Of a stretch of 64,000 nucleotides of DNA, positions 51,444 through 60,495 are shown one piece after another. Both the position numbers and the translations under genes were made by a program. The notes under the pieces are model-generated. The model had not been told where the DNA came from. It saw only the letters and a list, made by a program, of their open reading frames with translations, and made no database searches. Each line of letters opens with the position of its first letter. Position 1 is the first letter of the stretch. Location: positions 101,368 to 165,367 of the forward strand of contig DLNC01000024.1 in assembly GCA_002478265.1 (NCBI GenBank), read 5' to 3'. Source of the DNA: Syntrophaceae bacterium UBA7520. Its GTDB lineage: Bacteria; Desulfobacterota; Syntrophia; Syntrophales; Smithellaceae.

Positions 51444-53636
51444 ATGATGCCGAATGAATCCTTACGTCCCGCCGGGTCGGAAACTCCGCAGGAAATAAAT
51501 CTTTACGAATACATCGCCGTTCTCCTGCGGCGGCGCAAAATATTCGCGTGGGGCTTTTTCATTGTTCTTATTCTGGCCGTTCTTTACACCTTTCTGATGA
51601 AGCCCGTTTACGAGGCCACATCCATGCTGCATGTCAAGGATGATAAAACGAAAGCGGGTATTCTGGGGGAATTGTCGCTTGGCGCCACCAACCCCGTAAA
51701 TACGGAAATAGAAATACTCAAATCGCGCACCAACGCCGAGCAGGTGGTCAAAAGGCTGCACCTCGATTGGGGAATATCCAGAAAATCCCGGGGGCTGGAA
51801 TTCAAAATTCTGGAATTTGTTTCTGCCGCGGAAGAACCTTTATATAAAATAACGCTTACCGGCGCCGATACTTACAAGGTTATCGATGACGATGGCAAGA
51901 CAATCGGCGAAGGCAAATCCGGCGCTCTCCTACAGGCAAACGGCTTGCGTCTTTTGCTTACTGATATTAAGGGCAAAAAAGGCCAAAGCTTCCGCCTGGA
52001 GATTTTATCACTTGAAGAATTGACGGAAAAACTACGCAAGAATATCAAGGCAGCGGAAGCCGGGCGCCTGACGAGCATCATCAGGGTTTCCTATCAGAAT
52101 ACCGATCCCGTGATGGCGCGCGATGTCGTCAACACGCTCGTGCAGTCCTATCTGGAGCAGTCCATCGGGTTTAAATCCGAAGAGGCGGGACGCGCCGCCG
52201 CTTTTGTTGAGGAACAGCTTGCTTCATTGCGCGGTGAGCTCGACAGCGCGGAAAAGAAGCTGCAGGCGTATAAAAGCTCCACCGGCGTGATGATGCTCGA
52301 TAGCGAAGCGCAGGCGCTGATTCAGAAAATATCCGAAAAGGAAAGGGCGCGCGCCGAGCTGGAAGTGCAAAAAAGAGCTCTGCTCAATGACTACACCGAA
52401 GAGCATCCGGCGGTAAAAGCCATTACCCAGCAGCAGGAATCCATCCGCCAGCAGCTTGGCGCGTACGAAGCGCACATGCGCAACCTGCCGCAGGCGGAGC
52501 GTGATTTGGCCAAGCTCACCCGCGTATCCAGAGTCAACGCGGATATCTACACGTTCCTTCTGCAAAAGCACGAAGAGGCGCGCATTGTCCGGGCATCCAC
52601 CTTAAGCAACATCAATATTGTCGATCCGGCCATTACTCCCGAAAAACCGGTCAAGCCAAAAAAATTGCAATACCTCCTTCTGGGTTTGCTTCTGGCGCTG
52701 GGATTGGGTATCGGTTTGGCTTTCTTTGAAGAATATCTTGACGACACCATCAAAAGCGCCGACGAGGCAAAGCGCGTCATGGGCCTGCCCCTTTTGGCGA
52801 TTATCCCGCGCATTTCCGCTTTGGAGGCGCAAAACGGCTCTGCCAAAAATATGATTGTCACACAGCACGAGCCCAAATCCGCCGTGGCCGAGGCTTTTCG
52901 CGCCCTGCGCACCAGCCTGCATTTTTCCGCCATCAGCAAGGAGAATAAAATCATCCTCGTTACCAGCAGTTTTCCGCAGGAGGGCAAAAGCATCATCTCA
53001 TCCAATTTGGCCAATATTCTGGCGCAGACCAAGGCGCGCGTGCTGATTATCGATTGCGATTTGCGCCGTTCATCACTGCATGAAAAATTCGGCCACAGCA
53101 AAACACCGGGTTTGAGCGAAATACTCACCGGCGATATCACCTTTGCCAAGGCTGTGCACAATACCGGTATTGACGGTCTGGATTTGATAAGCGCCGGCAC
53201 CAACCCGCCCAATCCTTCGGAACTGCTCGGTTCGGAAGCGATGCGGCAGTTTTTGCTTACCCAGAGAAAAAATTTCGACCATATCATCATTGACGCCCCT
53301 CCCGTGATGGCCGTGTCCGACGCTCCCGTTCTGACCTCCGTTTGTGATTTGGTGGTGCTGGTTATCGAAGCGGGGCGCGTGCCCGTAAAGATTGCCCAGC
53401 GCATGCGGGAGACGCTCACCAACATCAAGGCTCCCGTCGCCGGCTTCGTGTTGAACGACAAGACGGGCAAGGGCGAAACATACGAATATTACGGCAGCCG
53501 CTATTACGGCAAGGGCTACGGTTACGGCTATTACGCCGAAGAAAAACCCCCCGCCCAGGGCCCCGCGTCTTTCATAAATAAAATAAACAAACTTCTGCCG
53601 GAGAAGATAAGAAAGATAGTGAAACGTGAAAAGTGA
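51444..53636 (+). CDS. Wzz-BY-kinase fusion, Wzc-type tyrosine kinase
   Basis: A 730-residue inner-membrane co-polymerase and tyrosine autokinase. It has an N-terminal Wzz domain with helix at about 35-55, a long periplasmic coiled-coil region with GNVR-type motif to about 400, a second helix (LLLGLLLALGLGIGLAF), then the kinase. The Walker A' is PQEGKSIISSNLA, Walker A is a DCDLRRSSLH-type motif and Walker B DHIIIDAPPV. The tail has nine tyrosines in 18 residues (YEYYGSRYYGKGYGYGYY), the cluster for autophosphorylation. It works with the Wza-like exporters and is countered by the PHP phosphatase 0.5 kb downstream. Two adjacent ATGs (51444, 51447) can serve as start. Confidence 0.94.
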   Translation: MMPNESLRPAGSETPQEINLYEYIAVLLRRRKIFAWGFFIVLILAVLYTFLMKPVYEATSMLHVKDDKTKAGILGELSLGATNPVNTEIEILKSRTNAEQVVKRLHLDWGISRKSRGLEFKILEFVSAAEEPLYKITLTGADTYKVIDDDGKTIGEGKSGALLQANGLRLLLTDIKGKKGQSFRLEILSLEELTEKLRKNIKAAEAGRLTSIIRVSYQNTDPVMARDVVNTLVQSYLEQSIGFKSEEAGRAAAFVEEQLASLRGELDSAEKKLQAYKSSTGVMMLDSEAQALIQKISEKERARAELEVQKRALLNDYTEEHPAVKAITQQQESIRQQLGAYEAHMRNLPQAERDLAKLTRVSRVNADIYTFLLQKHEEARIVRASTLSNINIVDPAITPEKPVKPKKLQYLLLGLLLALGLGIGLAFFEEYLDDTIKSADEAKRVMGLPLLAIIPRISALEAQNGSAKNMIVTQHEPKSAVAEAFRALRTSLHFSAISKENKIILVTSSFPQEGKSIISSNLANILAQTKARVLIIDCDLRRSSLHEKFGHSKTPGLSEILTGDITFAKAVHNTGIDGLDLISAGTNPPNPSELLGSEAMRQFLLTQRKNFDHIIIDAPPVMAVSDAPVLTSVCDLVVLVIEAGRVPVKIAQRMRETLTNIKAPVAGFVLNDKTGKGETYEYYGSRYYGKGYGYGYYAEEKPPAQGPASFINKINKLLPEKIRKIVKREK

Positions 53637-53657
53637 ATAGTAAATAGTGAATGGTAA
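53619..53657. repeat. degenerate GTGAATRGT repeat, left flank
   Basis: GTGAAACGTGAAAAGTGAAT..., a run of about five units of seven to eight bases that begins inside the last codons of the kinase gene and runs to the next gene's start. It is the inverse of the run at 54050-54082. Confidence 0.6.
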
Positions 53658-53667
53658 AAGGAGAGGA

Positions 53668-54042
53668 GTGAAGAGAGCACACAAGAAGCTGGATGTTTGG
53701 CGGGAAAGCGTTGAGCTGGCAACACATATTTATAAAATCTCTGAAGGTTTCCCCAAAACTGAAATATACGGAATAACTTCCCAGATAAGACGTTCTGTAA
53801 TTTCCATTTCCAGCAATATCGCTGAGGGCGCGGCAAGGCATTCGTCTAAGGAATTTTATCATTTTCTCACCATAGCCGGCGGTTCACTTAGTGAATTGGA
53901 TACACAACTTGAGATAGCGTACAATCTTAACTTTATTGATAGTGAACAAAAACAGGATCTGGATAAAAAAATTGAATCTATATCGGCAAAATTAGCGGGT
54001 TTAATTCAGAATATAAAAAAGAAAGTAAGCAGTGAAAGATGA
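53668..54042 (+). CDS. four-helix bundle protein (S23/IVP family)
   Basis: A 124-residue helical protein of the family also found in intervening sequences of 23S rRNA genes. KLDVWRESVELATHIYKI opens it, followed by ISSNIAEGAARHSSKEFYHFLTIAGGSLSELDTQL (of which the NIAEG and GSLSELDTQ parts are diagnostic). Freestanding members are common and of unknown function. A GTG at 53668 is preferred because GGAGAGG lies just before it. The gene sits alone inside the exopolysaccharide operon, framed by inverted degenerate repeats on both sides, and interrupts the kinase-phosphatase order. Confidence 0.86.
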   Translation: MKRAHKKLDVWRESVELATHIYKISEGFPKTEIYGITSQIRRSVISISSNIAEGAARHSSKEFYHFLTIAGGSLSELDTQLEIAYNLNFIDSEQKQDLDKKIESISAKLAGLIQNIKKKVSSER

Positions 54043-54049
54043 AAAGAAC

Positions 54050-54082
54050 TTACCATTCACCATTCACGTTTCACCATTCACT
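54050..54082. repeat. degenerate TTCACCATT repeat, right flank
   Basis: TTACCATTCACCATTCACGT and on, the inverted form of the left-flank run at 53619-53657. TGAATGGTAA is identical in both. Confidence 0.6.
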
Positions 54083-54098
54083 TGCTGCAGGAAAATAA

Positions 54099-54800
54099 AT
54101 GCTCGACTACCACTGCCACATACTTCCGAATATTGATGACGGGCCTACGGATATGGAAGAAGCCGTCGAGATGGCCGCCGCTCTGCAGAAGGCCGGTTTT
54201 ACCGGTATCTACTGCACGCCGCATCTTATCAAAGGCAGTTACGAAGCGGATAATAATGACGTGAAAAAGACGCTCGCGGAATTGCAGAAAAGATTGCGCG
54301 CGAAAAAAATCGAAATCAAGCTTATTCCCGGGCGTGAATATTATCTGGATGAATATCTTTTTGATTACCTGGAGGATCCCCTGCCGCTGGGCGATACAAA
54401 TTACATCATGGTGGAAATTCCCAACTACATTCCGCGCAAGGTCGCCAAGGAAACCTGCTTCCGGCTCAGGCGCAAGGGATTTATCCCCATGATCGCGCAT
54501 CCGGAAAGAAACAAGCTCTTTTTCACGCGCCGGAACAGTAACGCGGCGTTTGTTCCCTTTCTCGATTTGCTCTCCGGCGCGGATGATTTGAAACCGTGGG
54601 AGCGGTCGATTCTGAGTTATTTGAGAAACATCGGCTGCGCCTTTCAGGGAAACCTGGGCAGTTTTGCCGGCTGGTATGGCGCGCAGGCGCAGCAGGCCGC
54701 GGAAACAATGAAAGAAAGGAATGCTTATACCCATTTCGGCACCGACGTTCATTCGCTCAAAGCGGTGAAGTTGCTGACGGAGAACGGGAAGAAAAAATAG
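54099..54800 (+). CDS. PHP-type tyrosine-protein phosphatase (CpsB/CapC/YwqE)
   Basis: A 233-residue metal-dependent phosphatase that removes phosphate from the tyrosine tail of the BY-kinase. It opens MLDYHCHILPNIDDGP with the first metal ligands H5 and H7. It continues with IYCTPHLIKG, the GREYYL segment (Glu ligand), MIAHPERN and the final FGTDVHS. All PHP signatures are kept. An acyl-linked role in another pathway is unlikely given the neighbouring Wzc-type kinase. It is separated from that kinase only by the repeat-boxed four-helix gene. Confidence 0.93.
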   Translation: MLDYHCHILPNIDDGPTDMEEAVEMAAALQKAGFTGIYCTPHLIKGSYEADNNDVKKTLAELQKRLRAKKIEIKLIPGREYYLDEYLFDYLEDPLPLGDTNYIMVEIPNYIPRKVAKETCFRLRRKGFIPMIAHPERNKLFFTRRNSNAAFVPFLDLLSGADDLKPWERSILSYLRNIGCAFQGNLGSFAGWYGAQAQQAAETMKERNAYTHFGTDVHSLKAVKLLTENGKKK

Positions 54801-54860
54801 TGGGGGAAGGTTGTAAGCGTTGGACAGTGAGCAAGAATAATGATGAAGCAAGACATTCGC

Positions 54861-54930
54861 CTTTCACTATTCACTATTCAAGCTTCACGTTTCTCGAGGT
54901 TGCTTAAGACCCTTCACGTTTAACTATTAA
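54861..54930. repeat. degenerate TTCACTATTCAC repeat run
   Basis: TTTCACTATTCACTATTCA, then further TTCACGTTT units to about 54930. Same family as the flanks of the four-helix gene. The remaining spacer up to 54986 is AT-rich and unremarkable. Confidence 0.55.
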
Positions 54931-54986
54931 CATAGGAATGGTACTTAAAACTTAACTCTTAATATTTAACACTAGTCATCATAATT

Positions 54987-56309
54987 ATGAAAAACACAAA
55001 AAACAAACTTCTGGAAAAAATCAAACAGGGCGAAGCCATCGTAGGCGTTATTGGCCTGGGTTATGTGGGATTGCCGCTGGCGCTTCTATACGCGGAAAAA
55101 GGGTTCAATGTTCTCGGTTTTGATGTCGACCCGCAAAAAACGGAAAAGCTCTCCAGGGGAGAGTGTTACATTTCCCATCTGAATTCAGATAGAGTTGCCC
55201 GCGTTGTCCAGGCCGGAAAATTTATGCCTACCACCAATTTCGCGCGGCTTGATGAACCGGATGTGATAATTATTTGCGTGCCAACGCCGCTTACGCCTCA
55301 GCGCGACCCGGATATGTCTTATATCATTAAAACTGCCGAACAAATCCGCGCTAAATTGCGCGCCGGGCAATTAATTGTTCTGGAGTCAACAACATATCCG
55401 GGAACAACCGAAGAACTGGTCAAATCAATACTGGAGAAAACAGGCATGGTATGCGGTAGGGATTTTTATCTTGCTTTTTCTCCCGAACGCGAAGACCCCG
55501 GCAGCAAAACCCATTCCACGGCTACCATACCCAAGATAATCGGCGGCGTTGATGAAGATAGCGCGCGGATAGCGCAGGAACTGTACGACCTGGTAATTAT
55601 TAATACAATAAGAGTAACCAGCGCCCGTACAGCGGAAGCGGTAAAGCTTACGGAGAATATATTCCGTGCCGTCAATATAGCGTTAGTAAACGAATTAAAG
55701 GTAATATACGAGCGCATGAACATAGATATCTGGGAGGTGTTGGACGCGGCTTCAACCAAACCTTTCGGCTTCATGCGGTTTAATCCCGGCCCCGGCTGGG
55801 GCGGCCATTGCATCCCGCTTGACCCCTTTTATCTTTCCTGGAAAGCGCGCGAATGCGGCGTGGAGACAAAATTTATCGAGCTTGCCGGTGAGGTCAACCG
55901 CCGCATGCCGGAATATGTTGTGCAGAAATTAAATCACGCACTCAACGAACAGGGCAAGGCAATTAAAGGCAGCAAAGTGCTTGTTTTGGGGCTCGCGTAT
56001 AAAAAGGATATTGATGATATACGCGAAAGTCCCGCTTATCAGATTATCCCCCGGCTGTTGAGCATGGGCGCGGTCGTTTCTTATCACGACCCGCATGTGC
56101 CTAAGGTGAAATCAAGCCGTAACTGGCCGGGCGCCTTGATGCTCTCATCACAGCCGTTAAAAGAAGAAATAATTGCGGAAAAGGACGCGGTATTGATAAT
56201 CACCGACCATACTGCTGTTGATTACGAACTGGTTGCGCGGACAGCGAAACTTATCGTTGATACCCGTGGCATTTACCGCAAACCATTGCCAAACGTCGTC
56301 AAGGCGTGA
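54987..56309 (+). CDS. UDP-sugar 6-dehydrogenase (WecC/WbpA-type)
   Basis: NAD-dependent oxidation of a nucleotide sugar to the uronate, with two successive hydride steps. The Rossmann GVIGLGYVGLPLAL (residues 17-30) is intact. The catalytic Cys is C275 in GWGGHCIPLDPFYLSW. The PEREDPG loop and the C-terminal binding domain (KVLVLGLAYKKDIDDIRESP) are present. The 440 residues and sequence style fit the UDP-GlcNAc/ManNAc 6-dehydrogenases rather than UDP-glucose dehydrogenase. It supplies an acidic sugar for the polysaccharide. Confidence 0.92.
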   Translation: MKNTKNKLLEKIKQGEAIVGVIGLGYVGLPLALLYAEKGFNVLGFDVDPQKTEKLSRGECYISHLNSDRVARVVQAGKFMPTTNFARLDEPDVIIICVPTPLTPQRDPDMSYIIKTAEQIRAKLRAGQLIVLESTTYPGTTEELVKSILEKTGMVCGRDFYLAFSPEREDPGSKTHSTATIPKIIGGVDEDSARIAQELYDLVIINTIRVTSARTAEAVKLTENIFRAVNIALVNELKVIYERMNIDIWEVLDAASTKPFGFMRFNPGPGWGGHCIPLDPFYLSWKARECGVETKFIELAGEVNRRMPEYVVQKLNHALNEQGKAIKGSKVLVLGLAYKKDIDDIRESPAYQIIPRLLSMGAVVSYHDPHVPKVKSSRNWPGALMLSSQPLKEEIIAEKDAVLIITDHTAVDYELVARTAKLIVDTRGIYRKPLPNVVKA

Positions 56310-56352
56310 TTGCTTTAATTGTTACGTTTTAACTTTCATGGATGCTTATGAT

Positions 56353-56394
56353 ATTCACTTTTCACTATTCACTATTCACATTTAACTATTCACA
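56353..56394. repeat. degenerate TTCACTATTCAC repeat run (third)
   Basis: ATTCACTTTTCACTATTCAC and on, ending just before the epimerase ribosome site. Same family as at 53619, 54050 and 54861. Confidence 0.55.
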
Positions 56395-56406
56395 GAAGGT
56401 TTAAGA

Positions 56407-57393
56407 ATGTCTAACTACCTCGTTACCGGCGGCGCTGGATTTATCGGCTCAAATATAGTTGAGGAACTTTTAAGGCTTGGTCACAGCGTCCGCGTGCTTG
56501 ATAACTTTTCCACCGGCAAACGCGAAAACATAGAGCCGTTTCTTAAGAAAATAGAACTTATCGAAGGCGACATGCGAGACGAAGAAATCTGCCGACAGAC
56601 TGTTAAAGATATTGAATTCGTTCTTCACCAGGCCGCCTTGCCCAGCGTGCCGCGTTCGCTTGAAGAGCCCGTCACCACCACCGAAATCAACGTTATGGGT
56701 ACGGTAAAGCTGCTCGCCGCGTCAGCCAAAGCCAAGGTGCGCCGCTTTGTTTACGCCGCTTCTTCTTCGGCTTATGGCGATCAGCCCGTGCCGGTGAAAA
56801 GTGAAAAACTTATGCCCATGCCCCTTTCACCTTACGCCGCCGCGAAACTAGCAGGTGAATACTTTTGCCAGGCTTACAGCCAGTCAATGGGCTTGGAAAC
56901 CGTAGGGCTTCGTTACTTCAATGTCTTCGGCCCGCGGCAGGATCCCACCAGCCAGTACAGCGCCGTCATACCGCTTTTTATCACCGCTGTAATGGAAGGC
57001 CGCCGACCGACTATCTACGGCGATGGCACCCAGACGCGCGACTTTACTTACGTAGCCAACAATGTTCAGGCAAACATACTGGCGGCAACAACAACAAAAC
57101 CCGTCGCGGGAAAGACATTAAATATCGCCTGCGGCAAATCATACTCCGTGCTGGATCTACTAAAAGCAATCAATGAAGCACTGAACCGCCAATCTTCCAA
57201 CGCTTCACGGTTTGTTCCTATGGAGCCCATTTTCGCCCCCGCGCGCAAAGGCGATGTCAAGCATTCACTGGCCGATATTTCGCTTGCGCGTAAACTGCTG
57301 GGATATGAAGTAGAAGTTGACTTCACCGAAGGAATAAAACGGACGGTGGAGTGGTATTTAGAAAAGCATAGTTCAAAAAATAGAGAGAGTTAA
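56407..57393 (+). CDS. NAD-dependent sugar epimerase (WbpP/GalE-like)
   Basis: Extended SDR of 328 residues. NAD loop VTGGAGFIGSN, the ALPSVPRSLEEP substrate segment typical of WbpP-type UDP-GlcNAc/GlcNAcA 4-epimerases, YxxxK as SPYAAAK, then FGPRQDP. It interconverts gluco- and galacto-configured UDP-N-acetylhexosamines or their uronates. AGAAGG precedes the ATG. It directly adjoins the flippase gene. Specificity is likely but not certain. Confidence 0.92.
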   Translation: MSNYLVTGGAGFIGSNIVEELLRLGHSVRVLDNFSTGKRENIEPFLKKIELIEGDMRDEEICRQTVKDIEFVLHQAALPSVPRSLEEPVTTTEINVMGTVKLLAASAKAKVRRFVYAASSSAYGDQPVPVKSEKLMPMPLSPYAAAKLAGEYFCQAYSQSMGLETVGLRYFNVFGPRQDPTSQYSAVIPLFITAVMEGRRPTIYGDGTQTRDFTYVANNVQANILAATTTKPVAGKTLNIACGKSYSVLDLLKAINEALNRQSSNASRFVPMEPIFAPARKGDVKHSLADISLARKLLGYEVEVDFTEGIKRTVEWYLEKHSSKNRES

Positions 57394-58911
57394 GTGCGTC
57401 AATCACACCTGATAATTTCAAATGCCGCAGGTATGTGGCTCAGTCAAGCCTTGGCCATAATCCCGCCATTAATTTTAGTACCCTATTTAATTAAAACGAT
57501 CGGCGAGATAGGATACGGCGTTTATGCTTTGATTTGGTCTTTAGTCATGTCGATTGATCAATTGGAAAGGTCATTACAATCCGGTGTTGTTAAATACAGT
57601 GCAGCTTTTTTGGCAAGAGGCTTAACGGATGAGGTCAACAAAGTAATAAGTTCAAGTTTTGTCTATTCTATTATTTTGGCAATTATAGCCAGCATAGCCA
57701 TAATTATTACGGCATATTTTTATAATGACTCTTCGGGCAAATTGGGTATTTCATTAATTGTAGTAGGCATCATGATTCTGTTTATCATGCCGTTAACGCC
57801 TTATATTGCAATAATTCAATCAAAACAGCGTTATTATATAAACGCCTTTGCGGACACAGCTTCAAAATACATAACCCTTCTAATAGTTGTAACCTGGTTC
57901 ACCGTTGTGCGGTCATCTGTTGAAGCGCTAATTATTATTACAGCAAGCATGCTATTCTTTGCCCGCTTTGTCCAAGTGCCTATAGCATATCGCCTTGTTC
58001 CGGGTTTACGGAATAATTTAAGTCTCTTAAACCAAAAAAGTTTTAGCCTTATTTTTTCATTTGGCGCGGCTACTGTTTTGGCTTCAATTTGCCTTGCGGT
58101 TAATCATACAGGTGTTCGCTGGCTTATGGATTATTTAGCAACAACAAGTTTTGTTACGCATTTGGCAATCATACTAATGCCTATAGCTTTACTTTCCCAA
58201 ATTATTGGCGCTGTAACGCTTACCTTAATGCCTGCAGCAAGCGCCTATGAGGCGCAGGGAAATTATAAAAAGATTCAGGAACTATTAATTCGGAGCATTC
58301 GTTACACGACAATTTTGATTATTGCCGCGTTTATTGCCGCATTTTTTCTTATGCGGGATGTCCTTGTGTTGTGGGTGGGTCATAATTACGCATTTTTAGC
58401 ACCCTATGCCATCATATTGTTTGCAGGTGCAGCCTTTGCACAGACCACTTCATCAGCACACCACATGCTTAAGGGATTGGGGGAATTAAGGGTAGTTGTC
58501 ATTATATATCTAATTAGTCTTGTGGTAATACCCATTGGGTCAATATTGTTCATTATGCTTTTGTACAATAATCCTTATGTTGCAGTAACAACAGGCTTAA
58601 GCGCAGGTTTTATTGTTTGTGGGATTATGCAAATTTTTACATGTGCGAAATCTGCCAAAGCAGATTTGAAAGTTTTGCTTCAAAGGAGTTATATCCAACC
58701 GATAATTGTAGTCGTTTTTGTTTTATTTGTTACTTTAGGTGCCTATTCCATGATTGAATATGCATCTGCACTGATGCGATTGCTTACTGCATGCACTGCA
58801 ATTGCGGCTTTTATTATTTGCTGTTATATTTTTATTGCGACACCAGATGAAAAACAACAGTTTTCTGAATTAATGCAGATTGCAAAAAGCAAAATTACAA
58901 AAGTAAAGTGA
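57394..58911 (+). CDS. Wzx-type lipid-linked repeat-unit flippase
   Basis: A 505-residue integral membrane protein with about 12-14 hydrophobic helices, of the polysaccharide biosynthesis / MATE-like family. It flips undecaprenyl-linked repeat units. The usual lack of strong motifs applies; PYLIKTIGEIGYGVYALIWS at the N-terminus resembles PST-family flippases. The GTG start at 57394 directly follows the previous stop, so it is coupled. Base composition drops sharply to AT-rich from here, which marks a likely imported block. Confidence 0.85.
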   Translation: MRQSHLIISNAAGMWLSQALAIIPPLILVPYLIKTIGEIGYGVYALIWSLVMSIDQLERSLQSGVVKYSAAFLARGLTDEVNKVISSSFVYSIILAIIASIAIIITAYFYNDSSGKLGISLIVVGIMILFIMPLTPYIAIIQSKQRYYINAFADTASKYITLLIVVTWFTVVRSSVEALIIITASMLFFARFVQVPIAYRLVPGLRNNLSLLNQKSFSLIFSFGAATVLASICLAVNHTGVRWLMDYLATTSFVTHLAIILMPIALLSQIIGAVTLTLMPAASAYEAQGNYKKIQELLIRSIRYTTILIIAAFIAAFFLMRDVLVLWVGHNYAFLAPYAIILFAGAAFAQTTSSAHHMLKGLGELRVVVIIYLISLVVIPIGSILFIMLLYNNPYVAVTTGLSAGFIVCGIMQIFTCAKSAKADLKVLLQRSYIQPIIVVVFVLFVTLGAYSMIEYASALMRLLTACTAIAAFIICCYIFIATPDEKQQFSELMQIAKSKITKVK

Positions 58912-58920
58912 GCATATTCT

Positions 58921-60480
58921 ATGCAAAGACACAGCAAGATAGAAATTAAGAAAGATAGAGTTATAAAAACAGCCGCACCGGAATTAATACGGGTTGAAAT
59001 TGAAAAAACCAAACGTGCATATAAAATTGCTGAAAATTGTGGTTTATTTCGTGTACCGAAAGTTCTTGAATTTGACGAACATAATGGTGTTGCTGTATTT
59101 GAATTATTACAAATGCGGCCTGTAAGGAAAGGTGTGCCATGGGGAGATCCTTGGCTAGATTTCGCGAGGCACATGGGGACTTTGCTAGCAATAATTCATC
59201 GAGAATTAGTCCTGCCGGAAGAGATGCGCATACCCCTGCCACCCGAATTTGCCTACCCAAGCGATGAGGTATTCTTGCATGGCGATTTGAGTGTTAATAA
59301 TATATGCGTTGGTAAAAACTGGCCACCGATTATTGTTATTGACTGGCAGATGACGCCACTTTATGGCGGCAAAGCGACCTATGGGACACGCTATTATGAC
59401 ATTTTATGGTTTATACATAACATAATTAATAATCCATCATTTAAGTATATATTAAATAATTCTGTTCAAACAATTATAAATACTTTTATGCAATTTTACT
59501 TTTATGAAGCTGGACTCAAATATAATACAGATAATTTTCTAAATTATTCTATACGTTTCTTTGACATTGAGATGGCCAGATTAGAAAAACAGGAAATAAA
59601 GAAAGAATTTAGTAAGCGGCGTCTATTATTTACACAGAGTAAAAAAATATTAAAAAAATTTTTAGAATCAATTAAAACATTTAAAGAGAGTGATAAATTT
59701 ATTTTTCAAAGCGCTGTACAACATGATGAAGCAGTTATAAAGGATTACAGAATGTCGCATCTTCATCCGGAAAAAGGTGCTGCGTATCATGCGGCCTTTT
59801 TTGAAAATCCTTACCGTAGAATGGTCTGGAAATTAGAGAAAATAATTCTTGATAATATTGTGACCAAATTCTACAAGAACATGCAAATTAATCATCTCGA
59901 CTTTGCTTGCGGCACAGGAAGAATATTAAATCATTTGGAGAGACACACGAACAGTTCGACAGGCGTAGATTTATCACCAAGTATGCTCGACGTGGCACGC
60001 AAAAACATAAAGCGTAGTAAAATAATTGAAGCTGATATTACAAAGGAAGATATTCTTGGTAATAAGAAATTCAACTTAATTACCGCCTTTCGTTTCTTTC
60101 CGAACGCACAAAAGCAACTTCGTATAGACGCAATGATGGTATTGGTTAAGCATTTGGAGGAAAATGGGTATCTTGTATTCAATAATCATATGAATACAGA
60201 CTGCCTAAAATATAGGATAAGTAGGTTATTAGGTCGTGGTGGTTATAAAGGTATGTCAGTTGACGAAGTAAAACTGCTTGCAGCTGAAGCACGATTGGAA
60301 ATTGTGAAAACATATCACTTGTGTGTATTTCCATCAACCGAAAGTCGTACTTTGCTGCCGCAATATTTTTTATTGCGCATAGAAAAAGTATTAGCACGCA
60401 TTCCTATGCTAACATATTGTGGAGAGAATATTGTCTTTGTGTGTCGGCGTATATCATATAACAAAAAAATAATATTATAA
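58921..60480 (+). CDS. fusion of APH/choline-kinase-like domain and SAM methyltransferase
   Basis: A 519-residue soluble protein. The first ~260 residues are a small-molecule kinase fold: FLHGDLSVNNICV (H120 region, Brenner motif HGD-x3-N) and IIVIDWQMTPLYGG (D for metal). From about 320 there is a class I methyltransferase with LDFACGTGRILNHLE, GVDLSPSMLDVAR and LVFNNHMNT. A low-complexity helical linker lies between. The fusion is in one frame with no break. In an O-antigen locus it may phosphorylate and then methylate the terminal sugar, a known way of capping O-chains in other bacteria (WbdD has a methyltransferase and kinase, but in the opposite order). The specific reaction here is unproven. 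Confidence 0.8.
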   Translation: MQRHSKIEIKKDRVIKTAAPELIRVEIEKTKRAYKIAENCGLFRVPKVLEFDEHNGVAVFELLQMRPVRKGVPWGDPWLDFARHMGTLLAIIHRELVLPEEMRIPLPPEFAYPSDEVFLHGDLSVNNICVGKNWPPIIVIDWQMTPLYGGKATYGTRYYDILWFIHNIINNPSFKYILNNSVQTIINTFMQFYFYEAGLKYNTDNFLNYSIRFFDIEMARLEKQEIKKEFSKRRLLFTQSKKILKKFLESIKTFKESDKFIFQSAVQHDEAVIKDYRMSHLHPEKGAAYHAAFFENPYRRMVWKLEKIILDNIVTKFYKNMQINHLDFACGTGRILNHLERHTNSSTGVDLSPSMLDVARKNIKRSKIIEADITKEDILGNKKFNLITAFRFFPNAQKQLRIDAMMVLVKHLEENGYLVFNNHMNTDCLKYRISRLLGRGGYKGMSVDEVKLLAAEARLEIVKTYHLCVFPSTESRTLLPQYFLLRIEKVLARIPMLTYCGENIVFVCRRISYNKKIIL

Positions 60481-60495
60481 AATTAGCTAAAGATT

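Noticed and set aside
53619..56394. CRISPR array
   Set aside because: Units are only 7-8 bases, degenerate, and without unique spacers. No cas gene.
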